The notes under the pieces were generated by a model. It saw nothing but the letters and a program-made list of their open reading frames with translations, made no database searches and was not told where the DNA came from. A DNA stretch of 64,000 nt from positions 9,633,579 to 9,697,578 of the forward strand of contig CM049307.1 in assembly GCA_026874595.1 (NCBI GenBank), read 5' to 3'. Position numbers and translations under genes: made by a program. The stretch comes from Sipunculus nudus. Lineage: Eukaryota; Annelida; Sipuncula; Golfingiida; Sipunculidae. Shown here piece by piece: positions 48,437 to 60,500 of this stretch (its first letter is position 1; each line of letters opens with the position of its first letter).

Positions 48437-51071
48437 AGCTCAGCTGACTTTAAGTCATCTGAGCTATAGTCTTGGTCCATTGTCCGTCTGTCCGTCCGTC
48501 TGTCCGTCCGTCCGTCCGTCCGTCTGTCCGTAGATGTGGCACGTTTTAAAACCGTAAGACCTAGGATTCCAAAATTCGGCATAATGTTAGATGTCCCCAA
48601 GATCTCCTACCAAGCCGAAAACTGGGTCTTTGCGACTTCGTTCCTTTTAGAAATTAAGGAAAAACCTCAATTTTTTATTAAAAACCTATTTTTACACTTC
48701 AGGACTGCCTAATATCAAAACAGCTCATCTGTTTTTCCTCATATTTACCATAATTATTTCTCTATATAGTTCCTATGTACATGCCAGAAATTATGTCTGT
48801 ATTATGTAAATTTAAAAAGTTATGGGCCCAAACATAATGCATTGTGTAAAAAATCAGGAAAGATATTTGATCACTTAACACAAAATATGTTAAAGCTATA
48901 AACTTTTTTCCAGTAATATAACTTTAATTAATCAAAATTAAATTGTATACCCAAAATAAGATCAAAATCTTATAAAGTTTTTTAAATATTTACAAAAATA
49001 AAAAATTGGTACCTTAAATTTTGCCCAACTTTGACCATGGCACGTTTTTTCCCTATAAGTACTGTGGATTTAATTTTCACAGCATGTTTTTTTTAGCATT
49101 TTGTCTGTAAACACCAAAAATTTGAAACCAGTTGATCAAAAACTGTAGATTTTATTCAAGTTTTCAAGCACTATGTAACATATTGTTTACATCAAGCTAG
49201 TGTCATGCAGTTTGCAAGTGCTCAGCTCCCAAGCTTCAGCTCTCAGTTCCTAAAATTTGGCATGCAATTAGATGTCTCAAAAATCCCCTACCATGCCAAG
49301 AATTTGGTCACTAGGACTTAATACCTTCGAGATATTAATGAAAAACTTCATTTTTCCATACTTACACTTCAAGAATGCCTAATACCAAAACCACTGATCT
49401 GACTTTAATCATGTATAATATACATATTTTTCTATACATTCTCTATGCACATGCCAGAAATGATGTCAGTATTGCGTAATTGTTTTAAGTTATGGGCCCA
49501 AACATAATGCACTTTGTAAAAAATCAAGAAATATATTTACTCCCTTAACAAGAGGATTGCTGAAGCTAGAGATTTTTTGTCAGGGATGTAACATTATTTA
49601 ATCAAGATTCAATTGAATACCCAAAATTAGTTCTGAATTTTTCAAATTTTACAAGTTATTAGTATAAATATAAAATTAGTACCTTAAATTTTGCCCAAAT
49701 TTGACCATGGCATGTTTGTTTCCTGTGAGCACTGTTGATATAATTTTCATATCATGCACACACAAAGATTTCAGCTTTTTAGTTTAAAAAGCTGAAAGAA
49801 ATTGGCCAAAAATTGTAGCTTTTATTAATGTTTTTATGAGACCATGTCAGACCTTGGCTCTCTGTAGCACCTCTTGAGTCACCTGTATGTTGACCTTGTT
49901 GAACTTTCAGCAAATTATGCATGCTTGAAGGGAGGCATAAACTGGGGCTCCAGGCAGCTTATTATATAATGGCCAGCCACAGTTGATCCAGGTGTCCAAC
50001 CCAACTCATCTAGTAGTTTTAACCAACAACATAACAATAAACAATAAATTAATAAATTTTTATTGGTTTTTAATAACAAATTAAAGAAAAATAGAAAAAA
50101 ATTTGTTAGTTGATAATATCAGGAAATTAACTTGCAGTTACCGATGATATAAGAATCTTGTATCAATGGATAGAATGTCACGTATTCCAAATAACACCAT
50201 GCAGTCTCCTATGGTATTTTTCAGTTCAATTTTAATGATAAAAAAGTAAATCATATTATTCATTACTAATCATTTGGGATCATATGAAGGAAGTTAATGA
50301 TAGACAAAGATGCAGTTTATAATATTATTATCTAGATTCCTACTGTGTCTATAGTTAGTACATTGATGTGAAATTAGTCCAAAATGAATATAATACATTT
50401 TTTTTAATATAAATAAAAGCCATAAAACCAGGTACTTGTGATCATTATTTAAATGTGTGAATTTTGTATATTCTGGATTCTCAACATCATTGTTTGGTGA
50501 AAACTGAATAAATACCAGACATTGTGCGAATACTTTGCAATTGTATTTAAACACGAATATGAATATGTACTCCATTATAAAATTTCTTTCATAAGAATGG
50601 GAATTCAGGTAAAAATGAAAGTATATGAATACCAGTGCAAATACTTTCAAAATGTATTAATGAATGCATTAATGAATATATTCTTTAATATTATTTTAAT
50701 AATCATTTCAGTTATATTTTATTTGAAAAAATCATACTATTCTCTTATTTTTAAAAAAAAAATTATATTTGGGACAATATTTGTAATTTTTTTAATAAAT
50801 AGTTAAATTCTTATATTATATGTTCTGCTTATAAGTTATATGGCCAAGTCAAAAACTGTGTGACAATCGCACTCCATTTGTTAATAAAATAAATGAAATT
50901 AATCCTCTTTCCTGTCTCCAAAGGTACTATCAAAATCATACATAAGCTAAACAACAACTCATAATACAGCTTATTTTTATTACCACATAAAACCAGCATG
51001 TGCCTCATTTCTAAATCATATTTTTTTATCATATATAACAGCTGAGCGTTGTGACCCATAGGTCCCTTGTT
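48437..51071 (+). mobile_element. Near-full-length dispersed family element, copy A (2.64 kb)
   Basis: Head AGCTCAGCTGACTTTAAGTC, then ATCTGAGCT; a TCCG microsatellite at about 48481-48530; a body with two diverged tandem halves marked by TTAAATTTTGCCCAACTTTG; and the tail CAGCTGAGCGTTGTGACCCA, then TAGGTCCCTTGTT. It matches copy B at 58764-61402 almost throughout. No transposase or reverse transcriptase is seen. Confidence 0.8.
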
Positions 51072-51420
51072 TTGGATAGTAATAATAATCAGTATTAAAC
51101 AAAAAAAGATAAATATCTGGTAATGAAATGTAAATGAATAATTGAGAGTTTCATATTAATTCTTTCTTTGCTGTGACAGGAGACCATTCATAAAATAGAC
51201 CTGAAAAGAAAGATGAACAGTGATCTAGTAAATTTGAATAATTAAATCCAATACTCCCCAGAATGAATGACTTCATGCTGCATGACATTAGGTAAATTGA
51301 CCAACTGTAGGAGTCTGTATAGAACATGGAAGTGTACTCAGTAACAGTGATGTAGGACATGAGTCCATTCTTGGACTTTAGTCCAGACTCCAGTCCCGTT
51401 TTGGATGCGTCTTTGACTTA

Positions 51421-51749
51421 GACTTGTACTCAGAATAGAGGTAAGCCACTGGAGAAATCCGGCCATGTCCAGTGAAAAAAGAAAAGCTCTTTCAAAAACT
51501 ATGAAGATATATATACAGAGGACAATCCATGTAAACATGAGTCTCAGAAAATTGCCAGTAACTTGGGGATAATTAAAAAATCAATGCACAGATTGACAAA
51601 AGACTTAAATATTTTAATTACAAACTGTTAACAACAAAATTAATGAAAAATTTGGACTAAGACTTGTACTCAGAATTGGAGGTAAGCCACTGGAGAAAAC
51701 TGGCCATGTCCAGTGGAAAAGAAAAGCTCTTTCAAAAACTATGAAGATA
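51421..51749. repeat. Pair of direct repeats of about 90 bp, 240 bp apart
   Basis: 51421-51508 and 51661-51749 share GACTTGTACTCAGAAT, GGTAAGCCACTGGAGAAA and CTCTTTCAAAAACTATGAAG. Confidence 0.8.
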
Positions 51750-51779
51750 AATATATATATATATATACATAAATATATA

Positions 51780-52864
51780 CAGTACAACGCCTGTCTTACA
51801 GTCACCATCGGGACTGGATGAAAGTGGCCTTAATACAGGAGTGGCCATAATACAGGGCTTGACCAGGATAGGGGGTTATAATGTAACACGATACCAAGTT
51901 CAAATCTTTATTACAATCAACAAAATAAACGTATATACAGGGTATTAGTATAATTAATGTAATCAATAAAAAATAATACATTTACAATCACGTCAACCCT
52001 GTTTATAACAATCACCCACAATATATACAAATACAGTGTTTGTTTTTAAATTACAACATATTGTATATTCATAATATTTGTACAAATGTTGAGAAGCTCT
52101 TTGTATCCATAAAGCATACTAATAGCATGGAAGTATCAGCAGAAATATGTGAACATTCACAGAATACAATCTTTACATCTGGTAAAAGAAAACAGTTATT
52201 GAAGACTGATTGTTACACACTCTCGAGTTCACAATTTCATTTTGATAGGCAAATTCCAAATTCTTGGTAGCCATAATGATCAAAGTGATTGGGACAGAGT
52301 ATGCGTAACATTTCATCCATGTAACATTGTTTACTTTGCATTCATAATTATTCATGTATGAGTAGATTGTGCGATGTTTGCCGCACTGTTTTGTTTGATG
52401 TACGTGTTGACGAGGACGTTAAAGAAAGTTCAAAGATCAACAGTTTGTCTAAAATTTTTCTGATGATATAATCATCGGGACCCGCTGTTGTCATTCTTTA
52501 ATAAAATGACAAACATCCTGATTAAGATCCGGCTCGCGAGACTGATTCCCAAACATACATGCAGGTGGGAGCACATGCCTTGCTATTGTGCATACTAATG
52601 AGGCTGAGTGGGGTAGTACGACGCTGGCTACATGTCAAATAAACTCAGTCATGGTCGATTGGTTACATGCCCCTGACCGTAATTGAGGCATTTCCCGGCC
52701 TGCGGGACCGAGAGACCTGGCCGTAATACGGAATAGAGGAGTGACTGTAATTGACAAAAAAATGATTATGAAATATAACTGTCGAAAATTCGGGACCGGA
52801 AAATCTGACCGTTCTAGACGTATTGACCGTTATTGAGGCGTGGCCGTTAGCAGGCGTTCTTCTG
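51780..52864. mobile_element. Non-autonomous pogo/Tigger-like DNA transposon, 1.09 kb
   Basis: The left end is CAGTACAACGCCTG. The reverse complement of the right end is CAGAAGAACGCCTG, 12 of 14 identical. Both are flanked by TA. Ends starting CAGT and TA duplication are typical of the pogo branch of Tc1/mariner. No transposase frame was found. Confidence 0.6.
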
Positions 52865-53144
52865 TATATGTTTGCCTCAGTTCTTGCAGACCTTGGCCTG
52901 CCACTCCCAGCTTGCCAATCATCTGAACCAGTTTTGTCAAAAAAGTTTGATTATCCTATTCACAGAACATAGATTCCAACTTTTCCCTGAAAATTCTCGT
53001 AAGATCTGTGCCCCTGTCCATCCCTCTTCCATGAAACAAGACATGATCCTTTCCTCATCAGTAGAGCTAAAAACCATTCTGTGCACAGCAAGGTATTGAA
53101 TTCAATATAACAAAATATCTTTTTGAACAGAACAGAACATTATT

Positions 53145-56100
53145 AGCTCAGCTGACTATAAGTCATCTGAGCTATAGTCATGGTCCATTGTCCGTCGTCC
53201 GTCCGTCTGTCTGTCCGTCCGTCCGTCCGTCTGGATAAGACTGGCACGTCCCTCCGTAAGACTGGCACGTTTCGACACCGTTGGATCTCCGAATCTGAAT
53301 TTAGGCATACGGTTAGATGTCCCCATAATCTCCTTCCATGCCAAAAATGGGGTCAATAGGACTTCGTTCCTTTGAGATCTTAAGGAAAAACCTCAATTTT
53401 TTATTAGAAATCTATTTTCACACTTCAGGACTGCCTAATATCAAAACCACTCATCTGGTTTTCTTCATATTTACCATAAATATTCCTCTATATAGTTCCT
53501 ATGTACATGCCAGATATTAAGTCAGTATTATATAATTTAAAAAAGTTATGGGCCCAAACATAATGGACTTTGTAAAAAAATCAGGAATATATTTGGTCAC
53601 TTAAGACCAAAAGTGTTAAAGGTAGGGACTTTTTTCCAGTAATACAACTTTAATTAATCAAAATTTAATTGTATACCAAAAATTAGATCAAAATTTGTTA
53701 AATTTTTTTAAATATTGGCAAAAATATAAAATTGGCACCTTAAATTTTGCCCAACTTTGGCCATGGCACGTTTTTTTCCTGTAAGTACTGTGGATTTAAT
53801 TTTTACACCATGTATACATAAGGATTTAATCTGTTAAAATCTGAAATTTGAAAATAAAAGCTGCAAAATTAGGCTAGTTATTGAATTTTTTTGGAGGCTC
53901 TTGTTGTATTCCCTTACATTGTCAAGCAGTCCACTTTGATGACTGTAGGTCATTCAGTGCACATCTCTATGCTCCCCAGGCTGTTGACATATTTTTAGAT
54001 GTCCCAAAAATCTCCTACCATACCAAAAATTGGGTCATTAGGACTTTGTTCCTTCGAGATATTAAGGAAAAAAAAACTCTGTTTTCCATAAAAAAAGCCA
54101 TTGTTACACTTCAAGGCTGCCTAATATCAAAACCACTGATCTGTTTTTGATCGTATTTAGTATTCACATTCTTTTATACATTTTCTATGAACATACTAAA
54201 AATTAGGTCAGTATTGGGTATTATTTTGAAGTTATGGGCCAAAACATAATGAGATTTTTTTAAAAATCAGGAAATATATTTACTCACCTAACATGAGAAT
54301 TGCTGAACCTAGAGACTTTTTTTTCAGGAATATAACTTTATTTAATCAAGATTCAATTGTTTACCCAAAATTAGAACTGAATTTTGCAAATTTTTCAAGT
54401 TTTAAGCATAAATAAAAAATCAATACCTTAAATTTTGTCCAACTTTGGCACTGTTGATTTAATTTTCCCAGCATATATGCATAAGGATTTAATCTTTTAA
54501 AATCTGAACTTTCAAAAGAAATTGATTGGAATGAATAGCTTTTATTCATGTTTTCATACACCATGTCAAGTGTTGTTTACATCTAGCCCACCTAGTAGTA
54601 CAGCCTTCACTTGCATTATGTAGAGCCCCGTTTTTTCCGTTTTATAAAAAATTATTTTCCGTTTTAATAAAATCAAAATTCCGGAATTTTCCACTTTATC
54701 TTTATATTTTATGTAATAAAATTGCTACATCTTCTTAAGAGTTAAAACTTTTAAATCCAGATGATTAAATGGATTACGTGTTCAATAAGCTGTTTAAAAT
54801 ATTTTAAATTTAATTACTGCTAACATTGATGCCATAGTTACTTTACGTATATTTAAAATTATACCTGGTCCTTCGCATAAATGGTTCTTCGTCAGGCCCA
54901 CACGTAAGTAATCAAGCGCATGTGTTAACTGAATCGGCAAGACAGTTCTCTGCTCTGTAGTGTCTGCGTTTTACCGTCTATCATTTCAAACATTTGAAAC
55001 AAGTATGGTTATATTATATTCAAAGCTATTTCGCCTCTGAGATGCTATGACATGCAGCAATGCGCAGTTTGAAAGATTTTTTAATAAGATACTGGGTGAG
55101 AATTTTTTAATTTGCAGTTTAAATCGGCTCTAAATCCGACTTTCCGTCGTATTCCGTGTATTTGATATAATTCCTTTTTGAATCCTAAATCCGTTTTTCC
55201 GTCCGTTTTTCCGTTAAAACGGAAAAAACGGAGCTCTAATTATGTAACCCACCCCAGGCAGCTTACCTTGGCCCAGCTTGGCCACTACTAGCAGGCTTCC
55301 CCTCTGCCCTGCACTCAATCCCCCCCCCCCCCCCAGCTGGTGCATAAACTAGATGAATGTTATAATTTTTCTGTATTTTATTTTATTCTTGGACATGCTA
55401 CATTTTAGAGTTTGTATTGAACCACCAGGGTTACAATGATTAAAGTTGTACATTTAATTGTGTCCACAAAGTGGTGTATTGCTGTGAAAGTGTGGATGTT
55501 CATGAGATAAGTAATTCCTTACTTCAGAAGAGTAAAAACTTCACCAGGTGTGAAATTGACTATTAATTCCAGTAATTAATTAAAACTGGGATAGTAATTA
55601 GCACAATGATATTGTTTGTCCCTCATTCAACCAACAGTGTGTATACTTTAGAATTTATTTTATCAAATTTACTTTTATTTTATTTTGGTGAATAAAATTA
55701 AGCATGTCCTGAAAACTCCAATGTGCAAAACTTTTTAATAGTGATTCAAGTAATATTCTTGTAGATGCCATGTTGTGGCATTATTTTCTTTTAAAATCAG
55801 TTTAAACATTTATGATTTAAAAATAATAAAATATATGTGTATGCATAATATGACCCAATGTTTTTTACTCTGTATATATAATGACTGCAGCTTTTGCAAC
55901 AATTCTAATATTTTAACTTATATTTTCAGTTTTTTTAATTAAAAATTTATAAACCTGTAAATAAAAAAATGATTCAGATAAAAACTTATTAATGGAAAAA
56001 GTGGATCTGCTTAAAAAAATAGGATTATATATAAACTTAAATGCATTATTCTCTTGAAAGTGAAATAAAGGTATTAGTCCATTCTGTCCACTTGCCTGTC

Positions 56101-56934
56101 CATCTGTAAATTTTCGTATGCAACACAGTATCTCAAAACTTTTACTTTTTTTCTTCATGACAGTCTTGTCAGAGTATTAGTTTGCAATCATATATTTAGA
56201 ACTTTACTATAACCAAGTAGGAGGGCCCCTTTCCTCTTAGCTTTTCATATTCTTATATAAATGAAAAACATTACAATAGAATATTTCTACATCCACCTTT
56301 GTGCTGCCCTCACTTTTCCCTTCTCCGAACCCCATCCCAAAGTCAGCCACAGTAAGCAAGAACAAGATGAATCAGATATATTCATACTTTAATATTTTGT
56401 ATAACTATTCGTCCATAGGTACCTATGTACATGCCAGAAATTATGTCAATATTGAGTAATATGTAGACATAGTGGGCATCACAATAATGTACCTTGTCAA
56501 GACTAAAGAGATATTGTGTCATACAGTCACATATTCATAAATCACTTCATCAGCATGGTTAATCATAACATCATATCTGTCAAATTGAATGCTTGCAGAC
56601 TACCATACACTTTAGATCCTTCAACAAATAGCCTTATCATCATTCTACTACTGCTTATTACTGCTGTCATTGCATTCATATTTGCTCAAATATATCACAA
56701 TTTTCAACCCCTCCTAAATAAATAAAAAATGAACCACTTTATTTGACTCTATTAATCCATCAGTCAGGTAATTTCATTTATCATTTACTCACATATTACA
56801 TTACATTCCTTTATAATAGCCCAACATGTACATGATATTCATAAGCTTTATCGACTCGATATAGTATCACAGTGGAGAAACATTTATAGTCCAATCACGA
56901 TCAGCTGAGCGCCGTGACCCATGGGTCCCTTGTT
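53145..56934 (+). mobile_element. Dispersed family element interrupted by a nested MITE
   Basis: Head AGCTCAGCTGACTATAAGTC with the following TCCG tract, the family body and the tail CAGCTGAGCGCCGTGACCCA, then TGGGTCCCTTGTT. The span is 3.79 kb, of which 618 bp is the inserted element at 54621-55238. The part after the insertion is more diverged, so the right portion could include a second copy. Confidence 0.6.
54621..55238. mobile_element. hAT-like MITE nested in the dispersed family element
   Basis: The left end TAGAGCCCCGTTTTTTCCG and the reverse complement of the right end TAGAGCTCCGTTTTTTCCG differ at one base. ATTATG is duplicated on both sides (54615-54620 and 55239-55244). Inside, CCGTTTT words recur. 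Non-coding. Confidence 0.8.
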
Positions 56935-57350
56935 CTTTTTTACATGCCAAGGATGTACCTAGTCAACCCGAAAAAATGCCATAACACCTGTTACTTTTGT
57001 ATCCAATGATCTGTACGCAGATGATACTTGATACCGAACGCCAGGTAAACATGTACAACATGCAGTACCCAGCACTGGATATTGCAAAATTCGCTATGAA
57101 AAATTATTTCATGTCATAAATCAGGCAGCTGAAAGTCTGGACCAATGAAATTTTACAGACTTATACAAATTTTATACATCTTTCTACACACCAACTACCA
57201 ATAGTTTACATAGTATATTTTTTAAATAATTAACCCCTAAAGTTGGGGACGTTTTTTCTGAATCGCCCGAAATATATATCATAATAGGATGTATGTGCAC
57301 ATTAATTATTTTGTATGTGTATATGTACGTTATGTTTTCTGATGTTGCAG
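56935..57350. other. Upstream flank or 5'UTR intron of the proline-rich gene
   Basis: It ends in the acceptor TGATGTTGCAG| at 57350, ten bases before the ATG, which suggests an untranslated first exon further upstream. That exon was not found. Confidence 0.4.
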
Positions 57351-57360
57351 CAGATCAGTA

Positions 57361-57507
57361 ATGGGTAAACATAAGAAGCACAAGCACGGACACCGGCAGC
57401 GGTCCTGGTCCTCCTCCTCCAGCTCCAGCAGCTCGTCAGATGACGGTAAGGATCCGTACAAGAAGCAGATGAAGCAACAGAAGAAGATGATGAAGAAGAT
57501 GAAGAAG
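57361..57507 (+). CDS. Proline-rich gene coding exon 1
   Basis: 49 codons, donor AAG|GTGAGT. Basic and polyserine region. The splice acceptor ten bases before the ATG shows that this is not the first transcribed exon. Confidence 0.85.
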
Positions 57508-60500
57508 GTGAGTGGGTGGGATGCTGGCTGCTGCAGCAGGGAATGGTTCTAGACTCCCTTAAAATACTTCGATTTCACAATACAATTTTTGTAAAATGCA
57601 CCAAAGTCTTTATGCCATCATAGAACAGGAACATGATTAACTAACAGCAAAGCAGTATTATGGGAAAATTTAGCTGACATTGCAGGATGTTACAACAAAG
57701 GGAGTTAAAGTCAGATCTAGACGTTTGATTATGGAGATGCATGATGTCAGAATAGCATTGTAACTGTGCATGATCCAGTCTGGTACATCTGACTTGTATC
57801 CTGGTACATCATGCAGATAGACCAGACCACTCCCATATTCATGTTTTTTTTTAACATTCAACAGAATTTGCTAATTTTGGATTTTCAAATGGGAATCTTT
57901 TGTCAAGTAGGCCAAGTGTCTTTATAATTACCAAAGTTTGATAATATGTGATATCCTGATTTTTTTCAATTTAATCACTTCTCTTTGCTATGAATACACT
58001 TAGCAGGATGGATGCCCTCAAAGATCATATATTTTATGGTCTTAACACCTGATGTTTTGTTTATGTTACAGAAGGGGATGGTACCGGGACATGTTATGCC
58101 AGGACAGGTAAGATAAATGACCTCACCTTGACCTGTGGTTGACTATGTATACATATTCATATGTACTTACAAAATTACATGTTAAATGTAATATCAAACT
58201 TCTGCCCTTGGTGGTCAGCTGTTGTTTTACCTTCATTTCAATAATGATCCTAATGATGATGATGGTCCAACACCTTTACGCTGCTGAAGTGACTTAACCA
58301 TGATGTAATTATCCACACGGTGCATATTGGTATATCAAAGTTTATATAATAAATTCAGCCTGTTCAGTGTCCCTGTTGACCCAAATAATATAGCTAATAA
58401 TCAGCTTAGCTAAAAACAAAAATAAGTAATGGGTATCTATGAAGATAATTCTTTAAAAAATCTACAAGTAATGGTAAATCACCCATGACAAGATAAAAAG
58501 TTAGCTCTTACAACTTTGAAAGCCATTTAATCTCAAGATCATTTAATCAAAACATCACTGTGGTCAATAATTTCCAGTAATTTGAAAACTGTTGTCAAGA
58601 TATTTGATCTGTCTTTAATATTATTAATATTTTGTTGTTTGAACAATGTAGGATATAATGAAATGATGTTTACAGATTTTTTAAAATTTGTTTTGCCTCA
58701 TTAATTTGTGATGCATTTGTTTTAATTATCTGATTAATCTGTAAGATTTTTGTTGTAATTTTTAGCTCAGCTGACTATAAGTCATCTGAGCTATAGTCGT
58801 GGTCCATTGTCCGTCGTCCGTCCGTCTGTCCGTCCGTCCGTCCGTCCGTCCGTCCGTCTGTAGATGTGGCACGTTTTGAAACCGTAAGACCTAGGAATCC
58901 AAAATTCGGCAAAATGTTAGATGTCCCAAAGATCTCCTACCAAGCCGAAAACTGGGTCTTTTCGACTTTGTTCCTTTGAGAAATTAAGGAAAAACCTCAA
59001 TTTTTTATTAAAAACCTATTTTCACACTTCAGGACTGCCTAATATCAAAACCACCCATCTGTTTTTCCTCATATTTACCATAAATATTCCTCTATATAGT
59101 TCCTATGTACATTCAAGAAATTATGTCTGTATTATGTAATTTAAAAAAGTTATGGACCCAAACATAATGAATTTTGTAAAAAATCAGGAAAGATATTTGA
59201 TCACTTAACACAAAACATGTTAAAGCTATGGACCTTTATTCCAGTAATATAACTTTAATTAATCAAAATTAAATTGTATACCCAAAATTAGATGAAAATC
59301 TTTTAAATTTTTTAAAATATTTATAAAAATAAAAAATTGGTACCTTAAATTTTGCCCAACTTTGACCATGGCACGTTTTTTTCCTGTGAGTACTGTGGAT
59401 TTAATTTTCACAGCATGTTTTTGTTACCTTTTCAACTGTTAACACCAAAAATTTGAAACCTGTTGATCAAAAACTGTAGATTTTATTCAAGTTTTCAAGC
59501 ACCATGTAACATATTGTTTACATTAAGCTAGTGTTATGCAGTTTGCAAGAGCTCAGCTCCCCAGCTTCAGCTCTTAGTTCCTTAAATTCGGCATACAGCT
59601 AGATGTCTCCCAAATCCCCTACCATGCCAAGAATTTGGTCACTAGGACTTAATACCTTCAAGATATTAATGAAAAACTTCATTTTTCCATTAAAAACCCA
59701 TTGTTACACTTCAAGACTGCCTAATATCAAAACCACTGATCTGACTTTAATCATAAATAATATACATATTTTTCATTCTCTATGCACATGCCAGAATGAT
59801 GTCAGTATTGTGTAATTGTTTTAAGTTATGGGCCCAAACATAATGCACTTTGTAAAAAATCAAGAAATATATTTACTCCCTTAACAAGGGGATTGCTGAA
59901 GCTAGAGATTTTTGTCAGGGATGTAACATTATTTAATCAAGATTCAATTGAATACCCAAAATTAGTTATGAATTTTTCAAATTTTATAAGTTATTAGTAT
60001 AAATGTAAAATTAATAACTTAAATTTTGCCCAACTTTGACCATGGCACGTTTGTTTCCTGTGAGCACTGTTGATATAATTTTCATATCATGCACACATAA
60101 GGATTTCAGCTTTTAAGTTTAGAAAGCTGAAAGAAATTGGCCAAAAATTGTAGCTTTTATAAATGTTTTTATGAGACCCTGTCAGACTTTGGCTCTCTCA
60201 AGCCCCTCTTGAGTCACCTGTATGTTGACCTTGTTGAACTTTCAGCAAATTATGCATGCTTGAGGCGAGGCATACAGGGGAATCCAGGCAGCTTATGGCC
60301 AGCCACAGTTGATCCAGGTGTCCAACCCAACTCATCTAGTAGTTTTAACCAACTACATAACAATAAACAATAAATTAATAAATTTTTATTGGTTTTTAAT
60401 AAAAAATTAAAGAAAAATAGAAAAGGAATTTGTTAGTTTATAATAACAGGAAATTAACTTGCAGTTACTGATGATATAAGAATCTTGTATCGATGGATAG

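Noticed and set aside
48437-51071. Assignment of the dispersed family to Helitrons
   Set aside because: The reverse orientation gives a hairpin near an end with CTAA, but the stem overlaps the terminus and no clear 5' TC or A-T insertion context was confirmed, so the class is left open.
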